A DNA stretch of 64,000 bases from an uncultured Sulfurovum sp. (GTDB lineage: Bacteria > Campylobacterota > Campylobacteria > Campylobacterales > Sulfurovaceae), in contig CAJXJN010000011.1 of assembly GCA_913055205.1 (NCBI GenBank), positions 1 to 64,000 of the forward strand, read 5' to 3'. The translations under genes and the position numbers were made by a program. This document shows, piece after piece, positions 7,619 to 15,425 of this stretch. Under the pieces are notes generated by a model, which was given only the letters and a program-made list of their open reading frames with translations, did no database searches and was not told the DNA's origin. The stretch's first letter is position 1, and the number at the start of each line of letters is the position of its first letter.

Positions 7619-9031
7619 ATGAAACGTAGAGAATTTTTAGCACTTAGTAGTGTAGCTGCATTATGTATTGTTACAGGATGCGGAGGAGGCAACAGTTCAG
7701 TGTCTTCTGCTGGCATAAAATTAAAACCACTACCTATCCCTGAACTTTTAACCCCTACAGACAAACTAGGTGTAAAACATTATGATCTTACCGTACAAGA
7801 GGCAACACATGACTTCTTTAATGGAATTGCTACCCATACCTTTGCCATAAACAGTACCTACCTTGGACCTACTTTACTTATACAAAATGGTGACACAGTT
7901 TCCATCAATTATAAGAACACCCTTAATGAAGAGATAAGCATGCATGGTCATGGTATGCATTTACCACCATCAATGGATGGTACGGCACATCAGCCCATTG
8001 TTCCAGGAGAAACATGGTCTGCCACTTATACAGTCAATCAAAAAGCTTGTACAAACTGGTATCATCCTCATACTATGAACAAAACAGCAGAACACGTCTA
8101 TAAGGGTTTGGCAGGGCTCATCATCATAGAAGACAGTGAGAGTCAAAAACTAGACTTACCTAAACGATATGGTATTGATGACATTCCTCTAGTATTACAA
8201 GACAGAAATTTCAATAATGGTCAAATAGACTATGATCCAAGTATGATGGATATCATGCATGGATATAAAGGTAATACATTTATCGCAAATGGTGCCATAG
8301 AGCCAACCCTTGACGTAGAAAATAAAGAGATACGTTTCCGTATACTGAATGGATCAAACTCATCCATTTATGAACTTGGCTTTTCTGATGGGCGAACTTT
8401 TAAACAGATTGCTACAGACAATGCCTTTTTAGAAGCACCTGTAGAGATGACAAAACTCATACTTTCACCAGCTGAACGTGCGGAAATAGTGGTAGATTTC
8501 AGTACATCATTAAACCAAAAGATTGTTTTTAAAGAATTTAGAGAAAACAAAACATTTGTCACTGTTAATGTAAGCAAATCTGCAACTGTAACAACCATGC
8601 TGCCAAACAGCTTAACAAAACTTACAAAACTTGCCCCTTCTACAGCTGTAAGAACAAGATCATTCGTTCTCTCCGGTATGATGGGTAGCTTTGAGATCAA
8701 TGGCAAATCTATGGATATCAACCACATAGATGAAAATGTACCTCTAAATGATGTAGAAATTTGGGAGATCACCAATGATATGATGGTTGACCATAATTTT
8801 CACATTCACGCTACACACTTCATGATCATTGAGAGAAACGGTGGTACTGCAAATGTTGCACCCAATGAAAAAGGGTATAAAGATGTCGTCTACATTCCAG
8901 CCAATGAGAGCGTAAAGTTCATAGTAAAAATGGAGGATTACAGTGATAATACTGTGCCATATATGTACCACTGTCATTTCCTGGAACATGAGGATGCAGG
9001 AATGATGGGTCAATTTATAGTAACTGCATAA
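7619..9031 (+). CDS. multicopper oxidase, Tat/lipoprotein type
   Basis: A three-cupredoxin oxidase of 470 aa that probably oxidises Cu(I) in the periplasm. The leader has a Tat-like KRREFL motif and a lipobox (VTGC, C21). All four copper-ligand clusters are visible: HGHGMH (about 108), WYHPHT (about 147), HNFHIHATHF (about 391) and YHCHFLEHEDAGMMG (about 450), with Met as probable axial type-1 ligand. It is preceded by operator copy b and followed by a small membrane protein and a copB relic, the usual CopA/CopB company. CueO-like or CopA-like copper tolerance is the most likely role. Confidence 0.88.
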   Translation: MKRREFLALSSVAALCIVTGCGGGNSSVSSAGIKLKPLPIPELLTPTDKLGVKHYDLTVQEATHDFFNGIATHTFAINSTYLGPTLLIQNGDTVSINYKNTLNEEISMHGHGMHLPPSMDGTAHQPIVPGETWSATYTVNQKACTNWYHPHTMNKTAEHVYKGLAGLIIIEDSESQKLDLPKRYGIDDIPLVLQDRNFNNGQIDYDPSMMDIMHGYKGNTFIANGAIEPTLDVENKEIRFRILNGSNSSIYELGFSDGRTFKQIATDNAFLEAPVEMTKLILSPAERAEIVVDFSTSLNQKIVFKEFRENKTFVTVNVSKSATVTTMLPNSLTKLTKLAPSTAVRTRSFVLSGMMGSFEINGKSMDINHIDENVPLNDVEIWEITNDMMVDHNFHIHATHFMIIERNGGTANVAPNEKGYKDVVYIPANESVKFIVKMEDYSDNTVPYMYHCHFLEHEDAGMMGQFIVTA

Positions 9032-9088
9032 AGAGACACCATGATCTATACAACATAACATTTAGACATAAAACATGTTAGCATAGTT

Positions 9089-9121
9089 ACACATTATATA
9101 CACACTTCAGATGTAAACTAT
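9089..9121 (+). promoter_or_regulatory. phased direct-repeat operator, copy c
   Basis: ACACATTATAT (9089-9099) and ACACACTTCAG (9100-9110) are followed by ATGTAAACTAT. The first 20 bases differ from copy e by one base. It lies 30 bases before the 36-aa protein gene; TATATA/TATAAC at 9121-9128 may serve as -10. Confidence 0.55.
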
Positions 9122-9150
9122 ATATAACAAAACATCAAAAAGGATTCAAA

Positions 9151-9261
9151 ATGAATAACATCGAACATGGCTTTGGTATGGCATTTGGCGGGTGGTTGAT
9201 ACCACTTTTAATCATAGGTCTTCTTTTCTATTTTTTTCAAAAAAAAGGAAATACTAAATAG
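9151..9261 (+). CDS. 36-aa single-pass membrane protein
   Basis: ATG at 9151 with AAGGA upstream opens 36 codons. The product has a short N-terminus (MNNIEHGFGMAFGGW), one transmembrane helix (LIPLLIIGLLFYFF) and a basic tail (QKKGNTK). The shape resembles the small SHOCT-like or copper-cluster membrane peptides found next to multicopper oxidases. It has its own copy of the island operator, which supports it being a real gene. No known family is assigned. Confidence 0.6.
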   Translation: MNNIEHGFGMAFGGWLIPLLIIGLLFYFFQKKGNTK

Positions 9262-9265
9262 TTAG

Positions 9266-9465
9266 CCCAAGATATCCTTGATAGACGATATGCAATTAGG
9301 CTCCGGACTCTCATCCATAGAAGCAGGCTTGCGTTTACGCTACGAGTTCATTCGTGAATTTGCGCCTATGTAGGAGTTACATAGGAGAATACCTTTGGAG
9401 ATACAAGAGATTATAATCCGGTCAATGAAATGTCACTGCTTGTAGATATACGTTTTTGGTTTTAA
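9266..9465 (+). pseudogene. copB: copB copper resistance protein B, C-terminal remnant
   Basis: From 9266 the frame reads LGSGLSSIEAGLRLRY, then EFIREFAP, the conserved end of the CopB/PcoB outer-membrane protein. After FAP the frame must shift by one base to continue as YVGVT-stop-ENTFGDTRDYNPVNEMS and LLVDIRFWF with TAA at 9463-9465. The gene thus has one frameshift, one in-frame TAG where CopB has a Trp or similar residue, and no 5' part. The stop of the 36-aa gene is 4 bases upstream, so the 5' two thirds were deleted. Confidence 0.72.
9367..9385. repeat. short inverted repeat inside copB relic
   Basis: CTATGTA GGAGT TACATAG is a 7-bp stem lying over the frameshift/stop region of the copB remnant. 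Confidence 0.3.
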
Positions 9466-9496
9466 TATGAATTTTTTGAGAACTTCTTTCCCTCAA

Positions 9497-9519
9497 CCTT
9501 CCCGACCCGGCCGGGAAGG
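9497..9519 (+). terminator. GC-rich hairpin after copB relic
   Basis: CCTTCCCG (9497-9504) pairs with CGGGAAGG (9512-9519). There is no U-tract. It may be the old terminator of the oxidase-copB operon. Confidence 0.4.
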
Positions 9520-9599
9520 CAGTAATAAATCTCCCCCCTTCAATAACACAAATTGACAATTTCATCTTGCAATATATATACTCCATTTAATCAACTTCT

Positions 9600-9628
9600 A
9601 CACACATTTTACACACGAGAGGTATAAA
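9600..9628 (+). promoter_or_regulatory. phased direct-repeat operator and -10, copy d
   Basis: ACACACATTTT (9600-9610) and ACACACGAGAG (9611-9621) repeat at 11 bases, with TATAAA at 9623-9628 as -10. It drives the periplasmic protein gene at 9697. A tiny open frame (9629-9652) follows, probably by chance. Confidence 0.55.
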
Positions 9629-9696
9629 ATGAAAATGAGTCGAATACTCTAAATGTGGTATTCTAGAAAAAAGACAACAAAAAGAAAGGATCAGTT

Positions 9697-10143
9697 ATGC
9701 TATTTAAAAAAATATTTATTTTTTTGTTTTTTATTTTTAGCACAAATTTTGTAATGGCTGAACATGCACAACGTCATCAAACGGTTGATGGGTTAAGTAT
9801 TTATTTTGGTGCCATTCCGGCACAACTTATAGGCGGACATGGTTCAATGCACCGTACCAGAGGTATGAAACATGGAAAACATACTTATCATATGCTTGTT
9901 GCCATATTTGACAACAATTCGGAAAAACGCATCACCGATGCCATGGTCAAAGCCACTGTAACATCTTTAAATACAAAAAGAGAGACCAAAAGACTTGAAC
10001 CTATGCATGGCGATCTAGTAAGTTATGGAAATTTCTTTGAGCTGACGGAAACGACACCCTATACAATAAGAGTTGAAATACAACGCCCGGACAGTGGAAA
10101 AAAATCCATTGCCGAATTTACGTTTACGAGACCACGGAATTAA
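9697..10143 (+). CDS. periplasmic His/Met-rich protein
   Basis: A 148-aa protein with a signal peptide (cut near VMA, residue 21), then a beta-rich domain. Residues about 45-67 are rich in His and Met (GGHGSMHRTRGMKHGKHTYHM), a plausible Cu or other metal site. The protein resembles conserved proteobacterial periplasmic proteins of the pattern DGL-IYFGxxPAxLI...YHMLVAxFD, for which I know no assigned function. An AAAGGA ribosome site is well placed. Its own operator copy ties it to the metal regulon. Confidence 0.75.
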   Translation: MLFKKIFIFLFFIFSTNFVMAEHAQRHQTVDGLSIYFGAIPAQLIGGHGSMHRTRGMKHGKHTYHMLVAIFDNNSEKRITDAMVKATVTSLNTKRETKRLEPMHGDLVSYGNFFELTETTPYTIRVEIQRPDSGKKSIAEFTFTRPRN

Positions 10144-10304
10144 AGTACGTTCATTATCGTATTATCATAAATCAGAACGGGAAGCTGACATGAACAGCGA
10201 AACAAAAAGTATGCATTCGGGTCTCCTCATTCTCCTCGTTCCCATGTACAACGTATGTATAGCCAAGAGAGATGTAACGAGAGAAGATCCTAACAATATT
10301 TCAG

Positions 10305-10317
10305 TATAATCCCATTA
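10305..10317 (+). promoter_or_regulatory. -10 box of an apparently leaderless hrpB transcript
   Basis: TATAAT at 10305-10310 ends seven bases before the hrpB ATG (10317), and no ribosome binding site lies between. Transcription would begin at or next to the start codon. No clear -35 was seen. Confidence 0.4.
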
Positions 10318-12824
10318 TGCAAACCCTACCCATCACCCAAGTCATCCCCGAAGTCAAAGAGAAACTGCAGAGCCATACCCGTCTCGTACTCCAGGCACCT
10401 CCGGGAGCAGGAAAAACCACAGCTTTACCTCTGGCACTCTTAGATGAGCCTTGGTTGGAGGGCAGGAAGATACTCATGCTTGAGCCCAGACGTTTGGCTG
10501 TGCGTGCTTCGGCTGCCCGGATGGCTGAGATGTTGGGCAAAAAAGATGGAAAAGATGAGAAAGTGGGAGAACGCATAGGGTATCAGATAAAGATGGAATC
10601 TGTGCAGAGTAAGCAGACCCAGATACTCATCGTCACTGAGGGCATCTTGACGCGTAAGCTTCAGCATGATCCCAGCCTGGAAGATGTGGCTCTCATCATT
10701 TTCGATGAGTTTCATGAACGCTCTTTACATGCGGACTTGTCTTTAGCCTTGGCATTGGAGTCTCAGGCTGTGTTGCGTGAGGATTTGAAGATACTCATCA
10801 TGTCTGCTACGCTGAACACTTCTGCCATCTCTACGCTCTTAAATGATGCACCCGTCATCCAAAGTGAGGGGCGTGCTTTTCCTGTGAAGCGTCACTACCT
10901 CCCTGCCCACACCCCGGCACCAAGCAAAAAAGAGTTACCCACTTTTGTGCATAGACTCCTGCACAAGCTTCTGGCAGAAGAAGAAGGAAACATACTTGTA
11001 TTTCTCTCAGGCATAAGAGAGATAAAGGCTGTGGAGAAGCTTTTGAACAGTAGAAAACCAAAAGACGTCTACATCTCCACCCTCTACGGAAACCTAAGCA
11101 AAGAAGCCCAGGACAAAGCCATCAAAGCACCGCCCGAAGGCTCGCGAAAAATGGTACTGAGTACGAACATCGCACAAACCTCTCTCACCATAGAAGGCAT
11201 TAAGATAGTCGTGGACTCCGGGCTTCAAAATGTCTCTGTCTTTAACCCCTTTTCAGGCATGAACAAGCTAGAGAGCCAGTTCATCTCCCAAGACTCTGCC
11301 ACACAAAGAGCAGGACGTGCAGGACGTTTGAGCGCAGGGAAAGCCTACCACCTCTGGCACAAAAGCAAGATACTTTTAACACACGACACCCCGGAGATCC
11401 TCCTGGCAGACCTTAGCCCTATGCTGCTGGACCTTGCACTGTGGGGTAACGACGACATAGAGAGCCTCTCATGGATGGACACCCCACCCAGCTCTGCCGT
11501 CAAACATGCCAAAGAACTCCTGGCACAACTCGGAGCTGTAGATGAGAAGGGTATCATCACCGCACATGGCAAGCAGATGAACCGTTTTGGTCTGCACCCC
11601 CGTTTGGCACATATGATGCTTAAAGCCAAAGCATTGGGGCTTAGCTACGAAGCTTCCCTGCTGGCGGTACTGCTCTCAGAAAAAGAGATCTACCGTAACG
11701 CTTTTGGTTATGCAGACCTGCGTGAACGCGTTATGGTCTTGCATGATGTCGCACAAAATGTAAAGGTAGACAGCAGCCTCATAAACCTCAAACAGTGCCA
11801 GTACCTCCTACGCCTTGCCAAGCGCATAGAACCTGTACAAAGTGCGGAGATAAACAGAGAAATGCTAGGCGTACTCCTGGCCTTTGCCTACCCTGACCGC
11901 ATCGCCAGACAACGGGACGAAAAGGCAGGCTCCTACCTGCTCTCCAATGCCAAAGGTGCGGTACTCCACAGAGCAGATGAGCTTTTTCACTCACGCTTTT
12001 TGGTCATTGCTGACCTTGATGCACGAAGCAAAGAAGCCAGCATCTACAAAGCCATAGAACTCACCCAGGCACAGATAGAAGAGCACCTTCAAGAGCAGAT
12101 AGCCGTGAAAGATCAAGTCCTTTGGAATGACGCACAGAAAAGAGTAGAAGTCAAAAAAGTACATAAGCTGGGTGCCATTCTGCTCCGAGAAACACAGATC
12201 ACCAACACTAAAAACCCTGAAGTGTTAGAGGTGTTACTGGATGAGTTGGAGGCGTTAGGCTTAGAGGCATTGGCATGGAATAAAGAGGCCAAACAGCTTA
12301 AAGATAGAGTGACTTTTCTGAACCATCACGGCATGGATCTCCCTGACTTTTCAGAAGAGTATTTGGAAGAAAACATGGACGAGTGGTTAGCCCCCTATCT
12401 CACCAATGTCACCTCACTCAAAGCCTGCCAAAACCTAAACTTCACGCAAATTCTTTTAGGCTTGCTAAGCTTCGAACAGACCCAAGCCCTGGACACCCTG
12501 GCACCCACAAAACTCAAAGTTGCCAGCGGTTCACACATACCCATAGACTACACCAACCCGGCTCAACCCGTCCTGGCGGTACGTCTGCAAGAGATGTTCG
12601 GTACCAGGCAAACACCCGCGGTACTGGGCGGAAAAGTAAAACTCATGATCCACCTACTCTCCCCAGCCTCACGTCCCATGCAAGTCACCCAAGACCTGGA
12701 GAGCTTTTGGGCGAACACTTATGATGAAGTGAAAAAAGAGTTGAGAGGAAAGTACAAAAAGCATTATTGGCCGGATGACCCTTTGGCAGCACAGGCTACT
12801 TCTAGGACAAAGAAGTTTATGTAA
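10317..12824 (+). CDS. hrpB: ATP-dependent helicase HrpB
   Basis: A DEAH-box helicase of 835 aa. Walker A is APPGAGKTT (K33), the DEFH box sits near residue 128, and SATLN follows (motif III). The QRAGRAGR motif VI and the C-terminal HrpB region (SGSHIPIDY, FGTRQTPAV...HLLSP, FWANTYDEVKKELRGKYKKHYWPDDP) are complete. The cellular role of HrpB is poorly defined. Its codon use looks more GC-rich than the genes around it, and it interrupts the metal island, which may mean acquisition or a separate insertion. Confidence 0.93.
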   Translation: MQTLPITQVIPEVKEKLQSHTRLVLQAPPGAGKTTALPLALLDEPWLEGRKILMLEPRRLAVRASAARMAEMLGKKDGKDEKVGERIGYQIKMESVQSKQTQILIVTEGILTRKLQHDPSLEDVALIIFDEFHERSLHADLSLALALESQAVLREDLKILIMSATLNTSAISTLLNDAPVIQSEGRAFPVKRHYLPAHTPAPSKKELPTFVHRLLHKLLAEEEGNILVFLSGIREIKAVEKLLNSRKPKDVYISTLYGNLSKEAQDKAIKAPPEGSRKMVLSTNIAQTSLTIEGIKIVVDSGLQNVSVFNPFSGMNKLESQFISQDSATQRAGRAGRLSAGKAYHLWHKSKILLTHDTPEILLADLSPMLLDLALWGNDDIESLSWMDTPPSSAVKHAKELLAQLGAVDEKGIITAHGKQMNRFGLHPRLAHMMLKAKALGLSYEASLLAVLLSEKEIYRNAFGYADLRERVMVLHDVAQNVKVDSSLINLKQCQYLLRLAKRIEPVQSAEINREMLGVLLAFAYPDRIARQRDEKAGSYLLSNAKGAVLHRADELFHSRFLVIADLDARSKEASIYKAIELTQAQIEEHLQEQIAVKDQVLWNDAQKRVEVKKVHKLGAILLRETQITNTKNPEVLEVLLDELEALGLEALAWNKEAKQLKDRVTFLNHHGMDLPDFSEEYLEENMDEWLAPYLTNVTSLKACQNLNFTQILLGLLSFEQTQALDTLAPTKLKVASGSHIPIDYTNPAQPVLAVRLQEMFGTRQTPAVLGGKVKLMIHLLSPASRPMQVTQDLESFWANTYDEVKKELRGKYKKHYWPDDPLAAQATSRTKKFM

Positions 12825-12891
12825 AAATGTTTGATATACTCTTTATGCTGAAATATCATAATAGGAGGACACTTTGTTCCTCTAATAAATA

Positions 12892-12924
12892 GTTGCACGT
12901 TCCCGTGGAGCGGAAAGGTGCAAC
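12892..12924. repeat. inverted repeat GTTGCAC...GTGCAAC
   Basis: A 7-bp stem (12892-12898 / 12918-12924). The following GC-rich stretch also contains GTGGAGCGGA and TCCGCTCC, which can pair. It lies between hrpB and the efflux operon and looks like a small dispersed palindrome rather than a gene. Confidence 0.35.
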
Positions 12925-13041
12925 AGGCGCGCTGATCACTGAACGTGACCTTCTGCCATCTGCCGGTCTCCGCTCCGCTACAACCAACAAATGACAGGAT
13001 TTCCCTCGTCCCCAAGCTTGTATAACCAAGAGACATCATTT

Positions 13042-13083
13042 ACACATTATATGCACACTTCTTACACACAATTAAGATAGAAT
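13042..13083 (+). promoter_or_regulatory. phased direct-repeat operator and -10, copy e
   Basis: This is the clearest copy: ACACATTATAT (13042-13052), GCACACTTCTT (13053-13063) and ACACACAATTA (13064-13074) repeat with an 11-base period. TAGAAT (13078-13083) is a likely -10. It drives the CusCBA-type efflux operon. Confidence 0.65.
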
Positions 13084-13113
13084 AAAAGTAATTTACATAG
13101 TTTAGGATAAAAT

Positions 13114-14307
13114 ATGCGTATCTTTCTCTCTCTTTTACTTACATTGGGACTGCTTCAGGCACAGAGTATCGATCAGCTTGTCGGACAGTCACTTAAGAAA
13201 CACCCTTCACTCAAAACCATACAACATCGGCTCTCTGCTATGGATGAGCGTATAGCAAAAAGTCAAAAGTGGGCAAACCCTGACCTTTCACTGACGATCA
13301 ATGACATACAATTCCGTAAACCTTTTGACCGTTCTTTGGAACGGATGCAATATCATGCCATAAACTTCAAACAGAAGTTTCCCTGGTTTGGAAAACTTGC
13401 TGCAAGAAAAACCTATGCCCTGGAACAAAAATATGTTGTTCTGGATTCCTACCAGGCAGCAAGGGTACAGCTGGCTCTACAAATCAGAATTACAGCCTAC
13501 ACGATTAAAGAGCTTGAAGCCCGTATCACTATTTTACGTAAATATATACAACTGGCAAAACAGAACATCAAACTCTATACAGATACTATTTCCACGAACG
13601 GTATGAGCCATGCAGACAGTATTAGTGCAGAGCTTTCACTCTCTAAAATAGAGATACGTCAGGAGCATTACAGATCACTGCTTAGATCTCAAAAAGAAAA
13701 ACTCTCTTATTTGGTACAACAAAGAGTTACAACCATCAAGGACAAACTGCGTATGCAAAAACCAGGTTCCCTCCAAAGATATCTTGCCAAACGCTCAAAT
13801 AATCCTACCTATCGTATGAAACTTTCACAGAATAGAGCTGCAGGTGCAAACAAAACACTTGTTGATATGGAAATACACCCTGACCCTTATGTCAAAGTCG
13901 GATATTTCAATCGTCCTGATTTTCCTGACTATGCTTCCGTGACAGTAGGTCTCTCTCTGCCACTCTACGGTACGGAAAAACTCAACTCGGAAATAGCCAG
14001 GAAAGAAGCACTTTCAAGTATGAGTGATTCCCTGGATTACAAAGTATTTTTAGAGAGTGAAATACGTGCGAACTATGCGAAACTGAAAGAGGCGTACCAT
14101 ATTTACAACATTATACAGAACAAAAGCCTTCCACAGTTGGGACATATGCTTGAACTAAGCTCTTCTGCCATTGAAGAGGGTGCAGATCTTTTTACCTATA
14201 CCAACATACTTGAACAGAAACTGGCACTGGAAGAGGAGAGCATCGCTGTCAAAGCGGAGTTTCTACGTACAAAAGCCAAACTTAAAGCACTTACAGGAGA
14301 AATATAA
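13114..14307 (+). CDS. TolC-family outer membrane efflux protein (CusC-like)
   Basis: A 397-aa outer-membrane channel subunit with signal peptide (1-17, LLQA). Long alpha-helical segments contain the TolC-type repeats (HPSLKTIQHRLSAMDERIAKSQKWANPDLSLTIND and its second-half partner DPYVKVGYFNRPDFPDYASVTVGLSLPL, quoted here as two landmarks in the N- and C-terminal halves, residues about 30 and 250). It is the first gene of a three-gene efflux operon; its stop overlaps the next ATG by one base. The family pairing with a heavy-metal RND pump suggests Cu(I)/Ag(I) export. Confidence 0.85.
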   Translation: MRIFLSLLLTLGLLQAQSIDQLVGQSLKKHPSLKTIQHRLSAMDERIAKSQKWANPDLSLTINDIQFRKPFDRSLERMQYHAINFKQKFPWFGKLAARKTYALEQKYVVLDSYQAARVQLALQIRITAYTIKELEARITILRKYIQLAKQNIKLYTDTISTNGMSHADSISAELSLSKIEIRQEHYRSLLRSQKEKLSYLVQQRVTTIKDKLRMQKPGSLQRYLAKRSNNPTYRMKLSQNRAAGANKTLVDMEIHPDPYVKVGYFNRPDFPDYASVTVGLSLPLYGTEKLNSEIARKEALSSMSDSLDYKVFLESEIRANYAKLKEAYHIYNIIQNKSLPQLGHMLELSSSAIEEGADLFTYTNILEQKLALEEESIAVKAEFLRTKAKLKALTGEI

Positions 14308-15416
14308 TGTACAGATACACCATCATTTTATTATTCATCTTTATCACGACTGCCCAGGCAGAAATGAAATGTGAAGCAGGGAAATGCAGTACGGGGAAAG
14401 AGACAACTACAAAAGAGGTCGTAAAAAAAGAACCTGTCAAAAGTACTATCGAAAAACCCAAAAGAGAACATACACCTACCATTGAACAGCTTTTCAATGT
14501 CAGAACGGTAAAAGTGACCACTCAAAAGAGTGCACACAAGCAGACAAACTACGGATACATCGTAGCAGAGGACTCTCTTAAAACAGATGTAGTTGCATGG
14601 TATTCCGGATTTGTCGAAAGTCTCTATGCCGATACACTGTACAAAAAAGTCACGAAAGGGGAAACATTGGCAAAAGTCTACTCTCCTGAAGTCTATAAAG
14701 CAAAACAGAATTATTTGAATTCGATCAGATTTCATGCCAAACGTTCCTCTCCTGCTATGGTAAAAAGTGCAAGGATCAAACTTGAACTTCTTAATGTAAG
14801 TTCCCAGGAGATCGACCGTATCAACCAAACGCAAAAAGTTGAAAAATACACCAGCATCATCGCCCCTGTCTCTGGCTGGATATTTGAAAAGAATATCAAT
14901 CAGGGTTCCTCTTTCAGCAGTAAGAAAAAACTTTTCCAGATCGTTAGTTTGAAGAAGGTCTGGATGGAGGTAAAACTTTATCAAAATGAGTTGGAAAAAC
15001 TAAACGCTTTTAAGGATTTCACAGTAAAAGTAAAAGGAATCAACCACACATTTAAAGCCGCCAGATCTCTACTCTACCCTATGCTCGATCCAAAAGAGGC
15101 AACAGCTACATTACGTTTAGAGTTAGATAACCATGAAGGGCTCTTGAAACCGGGAATGTATGCAAAAGTATATGCTTCTGCCGGTACAGCTTCCCATCTT
15201 GTCATCCCTCGTACTGCTGCCATGCGTAAAAACGGTACCTGGTATGCCTTTCTTGCTACAGAGTTTAAAGGCGAGTATGAACCGATACAGATCGAAGTCA
15301 AACCACTTGACAATACCTATTTTGAACTCTTATCGGGTCTAAATGAAGGTGATACTATCGTAAATAATGCACTCTTTATGATGGACTCAGATGCCCAGAT
15401 CAACAGTATATATTAG
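14307..15416 (+). CDS. cusB: heavy-metal efflux periplasmic adaptor (CusB-like)
   Basis: A membrane fusion protein of 369 aa. The signal peptide is cut after AQA (18), so the mature protein begins with EMKCEAGKC, placing C22 and C27 at its N-terminus. E. coli CusB uses a Met-based copper site in the same place; here a Cys pair could serve. Downstream are the barrel-sandwich hybrid (VAWYSGFVESLYA..., YTSIIAPVSGWIFEKN) and beta-barrel (LVIPRTAAMRKNGTWYAFL). It starts one base inside the TolC-like gene and is 9 bases from the pump gene. Confidence 0.87.
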   Translation: MYRYTIILLFIFITTAQAEMKCEAGKCSTGKETTTKEVVKKEPVKSTIEKPKREHTPTIEQLFNVRTVKVTTQKSAHKQTNYGYIVAEDSLKTDVVAWYSGFVESLYADTLYKKVTKGETLAKVYSPEVYKAKQNYLNSIRFHAKRSSPAMVKSARIKLELLNVSSQEIDRINQTQKVEKYTSIIAPVSGWIFEKNINQGSSFSSKKKLFQIVSLKKVWMEVKLYQNELEKLNAFKDFTVKVKGINHTFKAARSLLYPMLDPKEATATLRLELDNHEGLLKPGMYAKVYASAGTASHLVIPRTAAMRKNGTWYAFLATEFKGEYEPIQIEVKPLDNTYFELLSGLNEGDTIVNNALFMMDSDAQINSIY

Positions 15417-15425
15417 GAAATTGGT

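Noticed and set aside
9629-9652. Seven-codon frame just after operator copy d, a possible leader peptide
   Set aside because: Too short to judge, with no regulatory residues or attenuator structure beside it.
10073-10309. Open frame overlapping the end of the 9697 gene (78 codons)
   Set aside because: It begins inside a well-supported gene, has no ribosome site for an internal ATG (10190), and its middle resembles a dispersed CTCGTTCCC repeat.
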